In this document: one piece after another, positions 9,050-20,967 of the stretch | Layout of the letters: every line of letters starts with the position of its first letter | Numbering within the stretch: position 1 is the stretch's first letter | Assembly (NCBI GenBank): GCA_029990175.1 | Contig: JARKIP010000049.1 | Location: 9,960,001 to 10,024,000 of the forward strand | Length of the DNA stretch: 64,000 nucleotides | Direction of reading: 5' to 3' | Source: Petunia secreta | Taxonomy: Eukaryota; Streptophyta; Magnoliopsida; Solanales; Solanaceae | Translations under genes and position numbers: made by a program | Notes under the pieces: model-generated | Told to the model about the DNA's origin: nothing | What the model saw: the letters and a program-made list of their open reading frames with translations, nothing else | Database searches by the model: none

Positions 9050-11998
9050 CTAAGGGTTTCCCCTTTCGGCATCTTCACTATCCTCTTCGGCGCTCCCACC
9101 CTCCTCATCGCCTTCGGATTCACCATCATCCGAATCTTCACTCGAAGGAAGATCATCTACTATTCTCTGGGCTTCGGCAGCAGCATCCTCGGCCTTGACT
9201 ATTTCCTCTCGAGCACAATCTGCCCAACTTGGAATTGCTCAAGCGTGTCGAGCCTAGTCTTAACAATAGCCCAAGCCTCCTCAAACTTCGCCCTCGTCGC
9301 TTTGACTTCGGCCCGCCGATTGAGATAGGAAATTCTTCCTTGAAGCTTTGAAACTTTGCCCCGAAGAGCAGGCACTTGATCTACTTGGCTTTGCAACCCA
9401 ACAAGCTTGGAGTTGTAATCCTCTAGCTTGCCACGGTATTTCTCACCTGCTTCCAACACTTCGGCCCTGGCACGGAAGAGGTCAGCTTCAAGTCGAGCAT
9501 TTGCAAGGCTCAGCCTCAAACGCTCGTTAACAAATTCATTTGTCACAGCCTGAACTCTTACCTCGACAGACTCCAGAACCCCGTGTAAGTCAGCCTCGGC
9601 CTTAGCTGCTGCTTCATTAGCACGCCCCAAGTCTTCATTCAAAGTAGTGAATTGGGCTTCCAGCTCGGCAATTCTATGCAAAAATCCCTTTTTCTGCTCT
9701 CCCCAGGCAGCGGTTGTTGCTTGAAATTGCTCTGCCCAATCGCGTTCTAAATAGATAGCTTGCAACGTGGGGACCAAGCTCTACACAAGACCAAAGTGTT
9801 AGGGTCCAGAACAAAGAAAAGATAAGTCGCGCAAACGAGTATGCATGAAAACTTACACGAAAAGCAGAGGCGACTGAAACACCCATCAAACTTATAGGGC
9901 TAAGGTTCCAAAGAGCGTGAGCCTCAGTAGTCCCAAGCATAACATCGAGGGCGGCGACGTCCTCCTTGGTAGGATCCAACAGATTGGCCTCGAGAGCAAT
10001 TTCCAATGCCCTAGGTGCAGCGTTCGAAGCCTTAGCCAAAATTCGGGAAGCTTTGACCATGATTTTAATCAAGATTTCGTTTGCTTTAGCCTTGCCCTTC
10101 TGCTTGGCAGCCTCTTGGTCAGATTCCTCCACATTTATAACTTCGGTCTCCCTAGGGACCTCAAAAACTGGCTCTGGAGCTACCTCGGGAACTGGATCTG
10201 AAGCTACCTCAAGAGCAGCTATATGGACCTCTTCATCGCTGGGCTCATCAACAAAGCCTCGGCACTTCTCAACCACTACTTCAGAGGCAGGGGCGGCAGC
10301 TCCCCCAATCTGAGGTCCTTTCGCCTTGGTGGCCTTCTTCGATTCAGCTCTCTTTCTCTTAGATCCTGGGAAAGGGAGGGAAGATATCTCGTAAGTATGA
10401 GATAAAGTAGAAGTTGGGATACATACAAGTCGACCTAGAAATATGTCATCACCTTTCGAAGTCCCTAGGCCTGGCGAGTTTTAGATTTCTTGTCTTCGAC
10501 GAGTTTCTTCGCCAAACTCACTATTTGATTGACGCTCTCGGTGGCGTCAAGGACTCTCTTCTCCTTTCTCTTCTCTTTCTTCTTTTTCTTCTCTTCCCCT
10601 TCTTTGTTTCCCTTCCCTTTGGTTTCCTCTTCCTCATCCTCTTCGGCGTCCTTAACGCCCCAATTGGAAAAACCTAAGTGGGAAGAGAAAAAGAAAACAT
10701 CAAGAAGCAATCATTCAAAGCAAACATTAGGGAATTTTGAACATCGGTAGATAACTCACCATGCCTCTTGCATACCCATCGATTTTTCTTCAAAGCGGCT
10801 AAGATCATCCACTGCCGACGAGCACGCGTCTCCTGTTTCATGACCTTGGTCGCCCACTCGAGCAAATCTCCTGGTAGGTTGACTGGAACCTTTCAGCTGT
10901 ATGTCACAAACATGAAAGTAAGCACGAGTTATGATGATCGAAGACCAAACAAAGATAAAAATACTTACATTTAGCATTCCACTCTTCGGGGAAGCCAGGC
11001 TCAGCTGATAGCAACCTCGTGGGAATGAGCAAATAACGATCGTTCCAACCTCGATCACCATGGTCTTCGCTCTTACTCAGAATAGCGTAAGATCCCCGAG
11101 GTAAGAGAGCTACCACCCCGGTTTTTTGAAAATATGGTTAGTAAAGGGAGATCAGATGTTGAAAGGTGAAGAGCAGTTCAGCTAACCTACTTAAATACTC
11201 GAGGGCCTGTAAAACCCTCCAAACCCTAGGGCCCAGTTGAGCCAAACACAAATTTTACGATCGACAAAACGTGTGGACTATGGGGTGAACTGGAAAACCA
11301 AACCATATGGTGAAAGGATATGTGAAAACCGAAGAATACCCAGGAACATGGGTGGAGGTAGCCGCATCCGAGTCTGGAACCCTTATTTCCACTTCGAGCC
11401 CCCAACGGCAATCCGCCCGAACAGTCTCAATCAAGTCTTCGGTTACCACTCTTGGGGGGACATGCACCGGTATGTTTCTTTTCTTCCCGTTTTGGGCATC
11501 AGACTGAACTTGGACTTTGAGGTCCTCATCATTACTAAAATTCAAAAGGATAACCAACCGAGGGTCTATCTCCACTTCAAGAGGGATCTTCTTCCTAGAT
11601 TTTTTCGAAGTGTCATCTTCGATCTGAGACCCTTCTTTGCTGACCTCGGCCTCGCCCGCTTGGCCACTCGCCTCTTTACTAGCCTCGGCTTCGCCCACCT
11701 GGCCACCTACCTCTTTGTTACTGATGACGTCATCACCCTCGACGTCATCCCTGTTGTCATCATGGTCTTCACCACCAACATCAACATCAAAGCTGACCTC
11801 AGCCTTGTCAGGGCCAGCCCTCTCCTTGCATCGCCTTGGAGCACTGGCTATGGATGTCGCTTCCCCACCGCCTTCTGCCTCAATGACTTGTAGTGCCGAC
11901 ACGGTGGGGATAAAATAGCCGCTCACAATCGCGGCGGCAAAACGTGTGGCTCTCTCACCAGAGTCACTAGATCTTTGTCCAGAATTTGCAGTAGACAT
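9050..11998 (-). pseudogene. Tat-1 opposite-strand spliced gene (gypsy-associated family), broken
   Basis: Read on the minus strand it starts at ATG 11998 and can be followed to a stop at 9050-9052. Exon 1 encodes an acidic N-terminus, then a conserved domain (YPFTIWFGFPVH, NLCLAQLGPRVWRVLQ, SKSEDHGDRGWNDRYLL). This recalls the plant family called putative gypsy type transposon (Pfam PF04195, from memory). An intron boundary is visible at about 10968 (GTAAGT). Later exons hold a Lys/Glu-rich segment (10465-10710) and a long coiled coil rich in Ala, Glu and Leu (9199-9777), then an acidic tail. A stop in exon 1 near 11255 and frame changes show decay. Tat-2 carries the same gene at 53488-56163. 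Its role for the element is unknown; similar opposite-strand genes are known in Tat-lineage elements such as maize Grande. Confidence 0.75.
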
Positions 11999-12153
11999 GG
12001 TGTGAGATTTGAAAGAACAATTTTCTTACAAGAAGGAAGATTAAAATCAAGATTGAGCACGTCAAGAAAGTTATTTGAAAAGGGAAGCTTTCTCTCTCTT
12101 GTTTCACTGTTTGCAGATAGTTATCAGGTGGAGAAGAAAGCCTCCAAATGATG

Positions 12154-12161
12154 TATTTATA
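12154..12161 (-). promoter_or_regulatory. TATA box of the opposite-strand gene (Tat-1)
   Basis: On the minus strand it reads TATAAATA about 155 bases before the ATG at 11998. Tat-2 has the same box at 56297-56304 and the edge element at 63991-63997. Confidence 0.6.
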
Positions 12162-12380
12162 GATGGTGTGCACGTGCAAGTGGGAATGCAATAATGATTA
12201 TAACGTTGGAGGAAGTGAATAAGTCGGCGCGACCATTCGGTAGCCAACGAACGGTTGCCACGTAAGGTGGAACAACAATTTGAAAAGACGTGCGACTTTT
12301 TGAAACTCTTGGATAGGGTTGAGCCACATCATCTTCCCGCTTAAATTCATTCCACTTCTCGGCGACCCTGGCGCTCGCCC

Positions 12381-12394
12381 GAGGAGTGGAGGGA
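12381..12394 (+). other. Polypurine tract of Tat-1
   Basis: GAGGAGTGGAGGGA lies just before the 3' LTR (starts 12399), as expected for plus-strand priming. Tat-2 has GAGGAGTGGGGGGA at 56513-56526. Confidence 0.75.
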
Positions 12395-12398
12395 CATT

Positions 12399-12953
12399 TG
12401 TATTGGGTAAAAATCGACGTGCTCGGATAGCACTTCGGTGTGATGAACCGAGGACAATCGAACTGATGTTCCAAAGGAGAAAGATCGAAGCGAACAATTG
12501 AATCACCGAAGTCGAGCACCAATGTTATAACCAAAGGCGAGCCGCGAGCTGTGCTTCGGAGACACTCATTTCGACCGAACAGCAAGGTCATGCCGCCGAA
12601 GCCAAGCAATTGGGCCTCGGTGGAACACCTCGGTTTTAGCGGCTTATCAGCCCACCACTGCAGCCCATTAACTCCACTCAAAGATGTGCAGAACGTGGGT
12701 ATAGGCATGATCCGTCATGGAAAACGTGGCAAGGCCTCTTGTATCTATAAATAGCACTAGTTTTTATATTGTATTCATTCAGAAATACATACAGAAACTC
12801 TGGCAAAATTTGTACTCACAGCTATATATTGAAATCACGTTATTTCTTGCATTTTCACTTATTCTTAGAATGGTTTCGACTTTGATACTAAAATTTGCTT
12901 GTGTTCTTAACCCAAATTCGATTTGTGATCCTAAATCAGTTTAGACCCATACA
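12399..12953 (+). repeat. 3' LTR of Tat-1
   Basis: 555 bases, TGTATTGGG to CCCATACA, with TATAAATA at 12746-12753. It is followed directly by the target duplication GGAGT. Confidence 0.93.
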
Positions 12954-13268
12954 GGAGTAAATTTAACTTTATTTACTTCTATAACAAGCGAAATGTACAT
13001 AAAGCTTCATATAAATAAGTAACGTGTGAATATCTTGACTCTAGGCGAAAACCCTGTCATTTAATTGAAATTACTTCCGATAACATGTTTTCACTCCCAA
13101 ATTTGATAATTTTAGATTTTCTTGATTTCTTTGATTAGAATTTTGACTCTGTCACTAACAAATAAGTTAGGGTATGAAACGTGTTTTAAAAAACTGATAG
13201 CAATGGAGTTAGAAATAAGGCCCGAGTTTATATGACCCAAGTTGAAATAAAGCAGTGGCTGCACCCGC

Positions 13269-14449
13269 TAGGGGTAGGTGTTCAGTACTTCGGTTTGATT
13301 TTTTGAAATTTCAGTTCGGTATTTCGGTCTTCGATTTGGTTTGAAGTGTAGAAAAACCTGTAATTTGATACTTCAGTTCGATTCGATTTTTTAGTTCGGT
13401 ACTTCGGTTCGGTATATTGGTGTTTTGATTTAATCGATTTAAACCAAAGTTTATAGCAAAAAAAATGAAGTTAAACAAACAACTGAACAAAGATGAAGCT
13501 AAACAAACAACTGAACAAAGATGAAGCTAACCTTCGATAAACAAAGATGTACAGAGCAAAATGAATGGATTTATATGAAATCAAAAAATCTATGTACAGA
13601 ACAAAATGTCGAAAACTAACATTTCTAAATTGAAAAGGACATTTAATACGGCTGACACTGAGATCTATCAACAAAAATATATATTAAGAAACTGTTCCCA
13701 GTAACGTAACAATCAGAGGCTTTCTGCAAAGCAGAAAATATTATTCGGCCCAGAGAAGTGGCTCAGTAAAGAAATGGAAACTACCGTACGAACGATGATC
13801 TGATCTCGATTTTAGATCGGGATAACTGATAAGACTTGAGTTTGAACTTAGATCGGGCTTTTTCTCTGTGTTTGCGGCGTACCAGAATAGGGTAAATGGT
13901 TATTTGGGAATGGAATTTTGAGTAAGGAGTAACGGTAATTTAGGAATTTTAGAAATATGTTTATTAAAACTTCGGTTTTTTTTATTGGTCTTCTTTGATG
14001 CTATTTCATTACCTAGAAATGTTAAAGCATCAGTGAAAAATGACCAATTTGTAAGGCCAAATTTCAGAATCAAACCAAAGAAGGGTTATTTTAACTTGAA
14101 ATATGGTTGATTCTTTGAATAACTTAGACCTAGGCTTAGGCAGGTTAGCTTTTTTGTATAGAACTAGAACATGTCCTTCACAAATATTTTTGGGGGCTAA
14201 AGGCTATATCCTCCCCAAGTAATTTTTTGAATATGACATGATATAGGCTACTTTAATTTTTTTATTTTAAAAAAAAAAAATTCGGTTTTTTCGGAGCCCA
14301 AAATTCCGGGTTGCCCGAAACCGAAGACCGAAATTTTAAAATTTCCTAGACCGAACCCGAACCGAAAAATTGAAGTACCGAACCCGAAGTTCCGAACTAA
14401 TTCAGTTCGGTTCAGTATTTTGATTTTTTGAATTTTTTGCCCACCCCTC
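13269..14449. mobile_element. Non-autonomous hAT-type element
   Basis: Flanked by the perfect 8-bp duplication GCACCCGC (13261-13268 and 14450-14457). Ends are TAGGGGTAGG and CCCACCCCTC. Subterminal regions are full of TTCGGT/ACCGAA repeats, as in hAT elements. No transposase frame is present. A 28-base tandem repeat (AAACAAACAACTGAACAAAG core) lies near 13465-13525. Paralogous host sequence at about 1515 and 15940 shows the locus without the insertion. Confidence 0.85.
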
Positions 14450-14999
14450 GCACCCGCCCTGTTGATAGTCCTCAGAGTTTCACCGCCAGATAGGTTGTAA
14501 ATACGACGTGCCAGAAATGTGTATCAAAGATAAAATGTGCAAAAAGTAAAACATAAGTAGAAAATGAATAAGAAAAAACTGTTCGACCCTATTAACTTAA
14601 CGATGTTTCCTCACAACTAATACTCACATAACAATCACATTTGCTTTGTAAAATAATTATAAAAGAGGAGAGTATTTTCAAAAATATGCATAATATTTGT
14701 TGGTCCATAAAACTAATTAATCAATTGCATCATTTATCCTTGTTCAAGCAACGTTGACTACAATGTGAGGCTTACCAACTTCTCAATTTTTTTTAAGAGC
14801 TAGTAGGAGTGCATTTCTATTTAAATTAAAAGGAGCCAAAGTTCATTTTTTAAAAAGAATCTTTTCATTCATTTCATTTCTCATTCGTACCTCAAAATCC
14901 AGCACGATGTTTATGCTTTATTGATTAATGGGACTGTTTTGCTTAATTTAAATTGAAAACAAAATTGATTTTTATAACAATATATCTAATCTTATAGTT

Positions 15000-15340
15000 T
15001 CCACTTTATAATATATCGTTGTGCATGCAATCTCATGTCGGACATTTGTATTAGTCCACATAACATTTATCTTTTGTTTTTCTTTGGCAAATTGTGAACT
15101 TAATTAATAAATTCATGAGGGTCAAGTCGACATAGGGCATTTGCGATAGGACCCTACCAATGAGCACTTGATCCCAAATGGATTGAGTTTGCCTTTAACA
15201 AGAAAGTTTGAAGCTTGAGCTTGATTGAAATGAAGGGGAAGTATGCATTTAGGATTAGGATGGAGTAAGGTTGGTGAAAACGTGGAAAGGGCGCGACAGC
15301 CACAGCCCCACGCAGGATCAGCATCAGATCAAGTCTTTTG
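15000..15340 (+). repeat. Promoter-module copy c (no gene attached)
   Basis: It repeats the block order of copy a, including GATAGGACCCTACC and CCCCACGCAGGATCAGCATC near 15306-15325. No small-protein gene follows directly; copy d with gene 2 comes about 1 kb later, repeating the a-b arrangement upstream of gene 1. Confidence 0.65.
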
Positions 15341-16014
15341 GGTAGTGGTAAATGGTAATAGATCGCCAATAAAAAATGTGTGTATATAAATTTTTTCAAC
15401 AACTATAGAGGCAACTTCTATATTTTTGTTAAAAACAATTCTCAATATGAAAAATATGTCAATCTTTTCTTAACACACTAAAGAAAATTGACTCATTTTT
15501 ATGCAGCGCTCACAAGATCTCGTTGACATTAAACATTTTATCTGGTTAAATGACCCCATTGGCTTCACTGGTCCATTTGCCTCTTTTTTATTCCGCCTCT
15601 TATTAACTCTCTCCGGCAATCTATCTGAAATTGTTTATTAATTGAATTCGTTTCTGTCTTCGGTGAAAAAATTATATTGTATAAATAAAATAAGAACAAT
15701 TATATTTGTGATCGTTGAATTTCCTTAATACAATGTAAGCTTCTATAATGCTAAAAGGTAAAGCTAATTAAAATTTGGCAACTTTATTTTTTTGAATTTT
15801 TCTAGTCAGATTTCGACTGTCACTGACAAACAAGTTTGCGAATGAAATTTTATTAAAAAGCTAATGGTAAAGGAGTTGGAATAAGGCATGAGTTGAAAGT
15901 ATATATGATAAGTCATATGTATGTCTGACCCAATTTTTACATAAAGAGTGGCCTTATCCACCCTCTTGATAGTCTTCAGAATCTGACGGCTAGTTCGCAA
16001 TACGTCGACGTTCG

Positions 16015-16405
16015 TGCTTATTCATTTTTCGCTTTATAATCTGTCGTCGTTGTGTATGCTTTTTCCATGTTGGACATTTGTAGTAGTCCACATAGCATTT
16101 TATACTTTTTTGTTTCATTGGCAAATTGTTGATCAATAAATTCATGAAGGTTACGTCGGCATAAGGCTTTTGCTTTAAGATAGGACCCTAGCCATGAATA
16201 TTCAACCCTAATGGTTGGATTTGCTTTAACAAAAGCTATTGAAGCTTTGAGCTTTAACAGAAATGACTGTAAAGTATGCATTTAGGATTAGGATGGGCAA
16301 AAAGGTTGAAACAAGGCGCGACAACACCACAACCCCACGCAGGATCAGCATCATCCATGTCGATCCTCTTTTCGATCTTCTCAGACACATCACACATCTA
16401 TAAGT
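16015..16405 (+). promoter_or_regulatory. Promoter-module copy d with TATA box of small-protein gene 2
   Basis: Highly similar to copy b. It contains CCCCACGCAGGATCAGCATC (about 16334-16353) and CTATAAGTAAGC near 16399, about 145 bases before the ATG at 16545. Confidence 0.55.
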
Positions 16406-16544
16406 AAGCATTCACCTCTACTCCACTCCTCATCATTCTTCTGTTTCTTCATACATCCTCTACCGCTAGAACAAGTATATACATATAGACATATAGATCT
16501 AATTACTAGGTGAAATCACAAGGAAAAAAAAACAAGAGTGTATC

Positions 16545-16928
16545 ATGAGGAATTACTCTTCCATTAACGAGCATGAACAAGAAGGCAAGGAAGCATCATC
16601 CTCCCCAGTTGGATGTGGCTGTTTAAGGCTTCCTTGCTTCCATTGGAACCAAACCCACGAAGTCCACAGCGAGTCAATATGGCTAGTTAGAAAGATGAAG
16701 GAGTTTCCCGAGCTTATTGCTGGACCCAAGTGGAAGAACTTGGTCAAGAAAATTGGAAACATTTGCCATTCAAAAAAATCAAAAATCCAATTCCATTATG
16801 ATGCTCAAAGTTATGCTCTCAACTTTGATGACGGATCTGTGGAAGAAGATGAGCTTTTGTGTAATTTCTCCTCTAGGTTCGCTGTCCCAGTTACTGTTAA
16901 TCAAAAGCAGAGTAGAGATGGTTTGTGA
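16545..16928 (+). CDS. Small plant-specific protein, tandem copy 2
   Basis: A single exon of 127 codons, very similar to copy 1 throughout. It lacks a few residues near position 15 (EQEGKEASSS against a longer stretch in copy 1). It keeps GCGCLRLPCFHWNQTHEV, the KMKEFPELIAGPKWKN segment, YDAQSYALNFDDG and FSSRFAVP, and ends SRDGL. The start is ATG in GTATCATGAGG, as in copy 1. Its promoter module and TATA box are also duplicated, so whole transcription units were copied. Function unknown. Confidence 0.82.
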   Translation: MRNYSSINEHEQEGKEASSSPVGCGCLRLPCFHWNQTHEVHSESIWLVRKMKEFPELIAGPKWKNLVKKIGNICHSKKSKIQFHYDAQSYALNFDDGSVEEDELLCNFSSRFAVPVTVNQKQSRDGL

Positions 16929-17864
16929 TAAATAATATTCACCAAATTAAGCGATGTAAATTTTATTATTTATGATGTATAGCTAGGGAAAACAGAACTC
17001 TTGTGATACAAGATGAGTTGTACAAATATTTACATATGACATCTCTTCATTACGTGAAATTTAAAATGTTTGTGATATCATTGTGTTATTGAGAGCCTAT
17101 GCAACTTTCATGTGTTTGAATATTGACGTGATTCTTCCTCACTAACTTAATAAAGTTTCGGTCATTATTGCAAAATTATGTTCCAAGATTAGTTATTCAA
17201 TGCACTAGCTAGGCAAACTAATAATCCTAATATGAACCTTTACTTTCAAATTTATGCAGCAAGTGGTCACTAGATTTCACTCACAAATTTACAAAAAGCA
17301 TCTTAGGCGCTTAGTCAGTCCATGTCTCCACTACCTTGACAGGTCCATTCACCTCCCTTTTTTACCCTCCTACTATTAACTTTACGTCTCCATGAAATAG
17401 TACCGACATTGTCTATCTGGAAGGGTTTAATTGAATTAATCTTTCTGCCGAAATATTATACTGATATAAATAAGGCAAGAACAATTTTTTGAATATATAT
17501 TTATCGTTAGAACTCTTTGATATAAAAGAAGATTCTAGTATAAGTATAGGTGATCCGAGAGTTACTGTATGTAGGATTTGAAATTTTGAATCGTAAGTGT
17601 GGCAAAAAAAATTTTCTTTTTTGAATTTTATAGCTAAAAATTTCGGTCTGCCTGCCCAAACAAATTAGCATATGAAACTTGGTTTAAAACTCGTTATAGA
17701 GGAGTTAGAATAGGGCATGAGTCAGAAATGTATAGGGTATAATAGTAAATGTATCATGTATATGACCCAAGTTGATATAAAGCAGAGGCTCCAGTCCACT
17801 CTGTTGATGCTTGATCGCCTTCAGTGTTGACTGCTATACGTTGGTGTATTAGTAATACGATGTA

Positions 17865-18245
17865 CGTGCTTATTCATTTTTTCACTTTATAATCTGTCGT
17901 AGTGTATGCAATCTCAATGTTGGACTTGACGTTTGTGTTGGTCCACATTATATAGCTAGCATTTATCTTCTTCTTAATTGGCAAGTTTAACTTGAATAAA
18001 TGGAGTATATGAAGGATATAACGTCACAGGGCATTTGCTTTATGATAGGTACCCTACTCTACCCATGAGCACTTGACCCAAATGGCCAAATGGGTTGAGT
18101 TTACTTTTAAAAGCTTTTGAAGCTTGAGCTTAATTGAAGTGACTGGAAAGCATGCATTTAGGATTAGGATGGTATAAAAGGTTAGTTGGAAAATGCGGGG
18201 CAGCACCACAACCCCACCAGGATCAGCATCGGATCAGGCCTTTTG
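17865..18245 (+). repeat. Promoter-module copy e, orphan
   Basis: A fifth module copy with GATAGG, ACCCTAC and CCCCACCAGGATCAGCATC (about 18212-18230). The sequence after it (to 18585) carries no small-protein gene; element A is inserted 340 bases downstream. The third gene lies beyond element A at 31364. Confidence 0.6.
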
Positions 18246-18585
18246 TATAAGATGCATGACTGATGACACCAACACCATTTTTACTTTTCTAATCTCTGAA
18301 TCACCATCTATGAATCTAATAAGTGCAATTAATCAAACTGCTAGCCATCTATTCCTACTGCTGGTTTCAGTACATGGAATCTTCGCATTGCAGCTAAAGG
18401 TGTTATCATTGTATACATTAAAAAAAAAAATAGTGCACAAACTATTCTGCGTTCATACACGATTTTTCAAGCTAGCACAAAGTACCGATATTTTTTTTTC
18501 TTGCTGTAGTAAATATACGTATGTAGTATATATTTACTTTCTCGAATTCTAATGAAAATAATTACTAGTAGAATGTGATCATTTA

Positions 18586-19536
18586 TGATGTTTGGCATTT
18601 TATGCCTATATTTCCTTAATATTTCCTCACGTTTGGATACTTTATTCGCCCGTTTTCTAGTTGATTATTGTGATTTTGCACTGATTTTTTGTCGTGTGAT
18701 TGTAGGTTGTTATGAAGTGCAATTGGAGCTTTAAAGAGCATGATCGAGCAAGAAAAGATTGGATTTGGATTGAGGATTGGATCGAACATACGAAGGCACA
18801 ACGCGACGCGAGCTGCAGACGAAGGAGGCAGGAATTTGGCCTGGCGCTTTGAGTGGCGCGGGGCGCCCCCAAAAGCGCCCATCCTTCTGGCGCTTTGAGT
18901 GGCGCGGGGCGCCCCAAAAGCGCCCAAGTTTCGAAGGGTTCTGCCTGGGGTGGCGCGTTCGAGGGCGCGGGGCGCCAGCTACAGCGCCCCTGGAGCGTTT
19001 TTGGACTTCCTATTTCGTCTAGGCTTAGGTGTAACTTATTAATAGGCCTTTGTAAACCCTATAAATACTCTTTTACTGAGTTTTTGATAGGAGTTCAGAC
19101 TTGGGAGCAAGTTTTGGAGGAGAGGGGAGGAGCCTTAGATGTCTTCTATACAAGTTCTTTCTCTTTTTCTCTTATTCTTCTCCTTTATTCTATAGTTTGT
19201 TCGTTCTAGGGTTAGAGTAAATACATGAAGGTTGATGTTTGAAAGTTGATTTCTATATATTGATTTATCATTACGGATTGTTTATTCTTTCTTGATCATA
19301 ATTGTTTGATTATTGAGGCCTGATAATTGAACACTATCCATGGTTTTTAGATTGAACTCGAAAGAGGGAATTTATTAACGCAATAAGAAAGAATAGGGCT
19401 TGATTGTGAACCTGGGCATCGGGGAACCAATTTGGGAGTAAGATAGACATATACTTGCTCGCCTAGCTTAACTAATCACAGAATTCGTTAATGCGTGCAC
19501 GTGATTCAACCCATAGACATATAGGGATTGGAGTAG
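18586..19536 (+). repeat. 5' LTR of element A, first part
   Basis: 951 bases, matching the start of the 3' LTR at 28897. A very GC-rich block with three GCGCGGGGCGCC-type units lies at about 18838-18990. A TATA-like TATAAATA follows near 19060. The part ends at AGTAG, the target duplicated by element B. Confidence 0.9.
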
Positions 19537-20850
19537 TGATGTTTGGCATTTTATGCCTATATTTCCTTAATATTTCCTCACGTTTTAGTACCTTATTCGC
19601 TCGTTTTATAGCTTGTGACTGTGGTTTTACAATGATTTTATGTCGTGCGTGTGTAGGTTATTATGCAGTGTAATTGGAGCTTTTAGGAGCATGATTGAGC
19701 AAGAAAAGATTGGATTTTGATTGAGGATTGGATCGAGCACACGAAGGCATGACACGAGCGAGCGAAGGAGCAAGAAAACAGAAAAATGGCTGGGCGCCGT
19801 GGGCTCCGCGCCGCACCCCTTACCGCGCGCCCTGGCTGGCGCGGTTTCCCATGCGCCGCGGAGCCAAGGCGTGTGAGTTTCGACGGTCACTGGTCGTTTT
19901 CACGCTTTTCGGGGCGCGGGGCGCCCGTTATAGCGCCCCTTGTGCGCGTTTTTATGTCCTATTTCGTCTAGGCTTGGGTCTAACTTATTACTAGGTGTTT
20001 GTAAACACTATAAATACTCTTTTACTTAGTTTTTCATAGGAGTTCAGACTTTGGAGCAAGTTTTGGAGAAGAGGGGAGGAGCCCTAGATGTCTTCTAACC
20101 AAGTTCTTTCTCTCTTTTTCTTATTCTTCTCTTTAATTCTATAGTTTGTTTGTTCTAGGGTTAGAGTAAATACATGAAGGTTGATGTTTGAAAGTTGATT
20201 TCTTCCTATTGATTTACCATTACGGATTGTTTATTCTTTCTTGATCATAATTGTTTGATTATAACGGCCGTATAATTGAACACTATCTACGGTTCTTAGA
20301 TTGAACTCGACAGAGGGAATTTATGAACGCAAATAAGAAAGAATAGAACTAGTTTGTGAACCCGGGCATCGGGGAACCAATTCGCGGGTAGGATAGACAT
20401 ATACTTGCTTGCCTAGTTTAACTCATTACAGGATCGTTAATGCGTGCACGTGATTCAACCCATAGACATATAGGGATTGGAGTAGCCTGCATAGACCGTG
20501 AAGAATCGAAAGGTTTTCACGGGTACAATTAACCTGTTAGTTAGCAATCTAGGAAATCAAGAAGTAGATTCAACTGGAAAACTCAACTGGATTGTTTGTA
20601 ACTCTGACCCTGGACCGTTTCTCCATTATTGATAACAACCCATAAATTGCTCTATTACTTGACTTCAGTTAATTGTTTTAATTATTGCATTTAGTTAGTA
20701 AAATCTCAACCATTGGAAAAGATCCCTGAATAGTTTCTAAGAAATTGTTTGCTAAGATTCAGTCTGAATAGTCCTCGTGGGAACGATACTCGATTTATCA
20801 CTTTATTACTTGTCGACCACGTATACTTGCGTGTGCGTTTGGGAGCAACA
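19537..20850 (+). repeat. 5' LTR of element B
   Basis: TGATGTTTGGC to GGGAGCAACA. TATAAATA occurs near 20010. The GC-rich block (about 19790-19945) differs from that of element A, marking another subfamily, while the sequence on both sides is closely similar. Confidence 0.92.
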
Positions 20851-20856
20851 AGTTTT

Positions 20857-20875
20857 TGGCGCCGTTGCCGGGGAC
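20857..20875 (+). other. Primer-binding site of element B (tRNA-Asp type)
   Basis: TGGCGCCGTTGCCGGGGAC, six bases after the LTR. It complements the CCA end and T stem of plant tRNA-Asp(GUC) as I recall it; Athila elements use this site. Confidence 0.8.
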
Positions 20876-20967
20876 TAAATAATTGACTGATTTCTTTTTG
20901 AACGATTTATTATTTTCTATTCAGGTTTAATTTTTGTTTAGTTTAGTATTGTGTTACTTGTCTTATC

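Larger units (their letters stand above)
2944..12953 (+). mobile_element. Tat-1: Ty3/gypsy LTR retrotransposon (Tat lineage), decayed
   Basis: LTRs at 2944-3481 and 12399-12953 begin TGTATTGGG and end CCCATACA. The 5-bp target duplication GGAGT is perfect (2939-2943 and 12954-12958). Order inside: primer site, truncated gag-protease, RT, two RNase H regions, integrase, then an opposite-strand gene and a polypurine tract at 12381-12394. It carries many stops and frameshifts, and lacks roughly 700 bases of 5' leader and gag N-terminus relative to Tat-2. By eye the LTRs differ by about 5 percent, so it is older than Tat-2. Confidence 0.93.

Noticed and set aside
18193..18552. 119-codon frame after promoter-module copy e
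   Set aside because: It shows no resemblance to the small-protein family and includes low-complexity AT-rich sequence.
18616..19022. Several open frames of 80-118 codons in the GC-rich LTR blocks (also at 19627-19994, 24115-24482, 28957-29391)
   Set aside because: They overlap on both strands, exist only because the GC-rich repeat lacks stops, and lie in the LTR.
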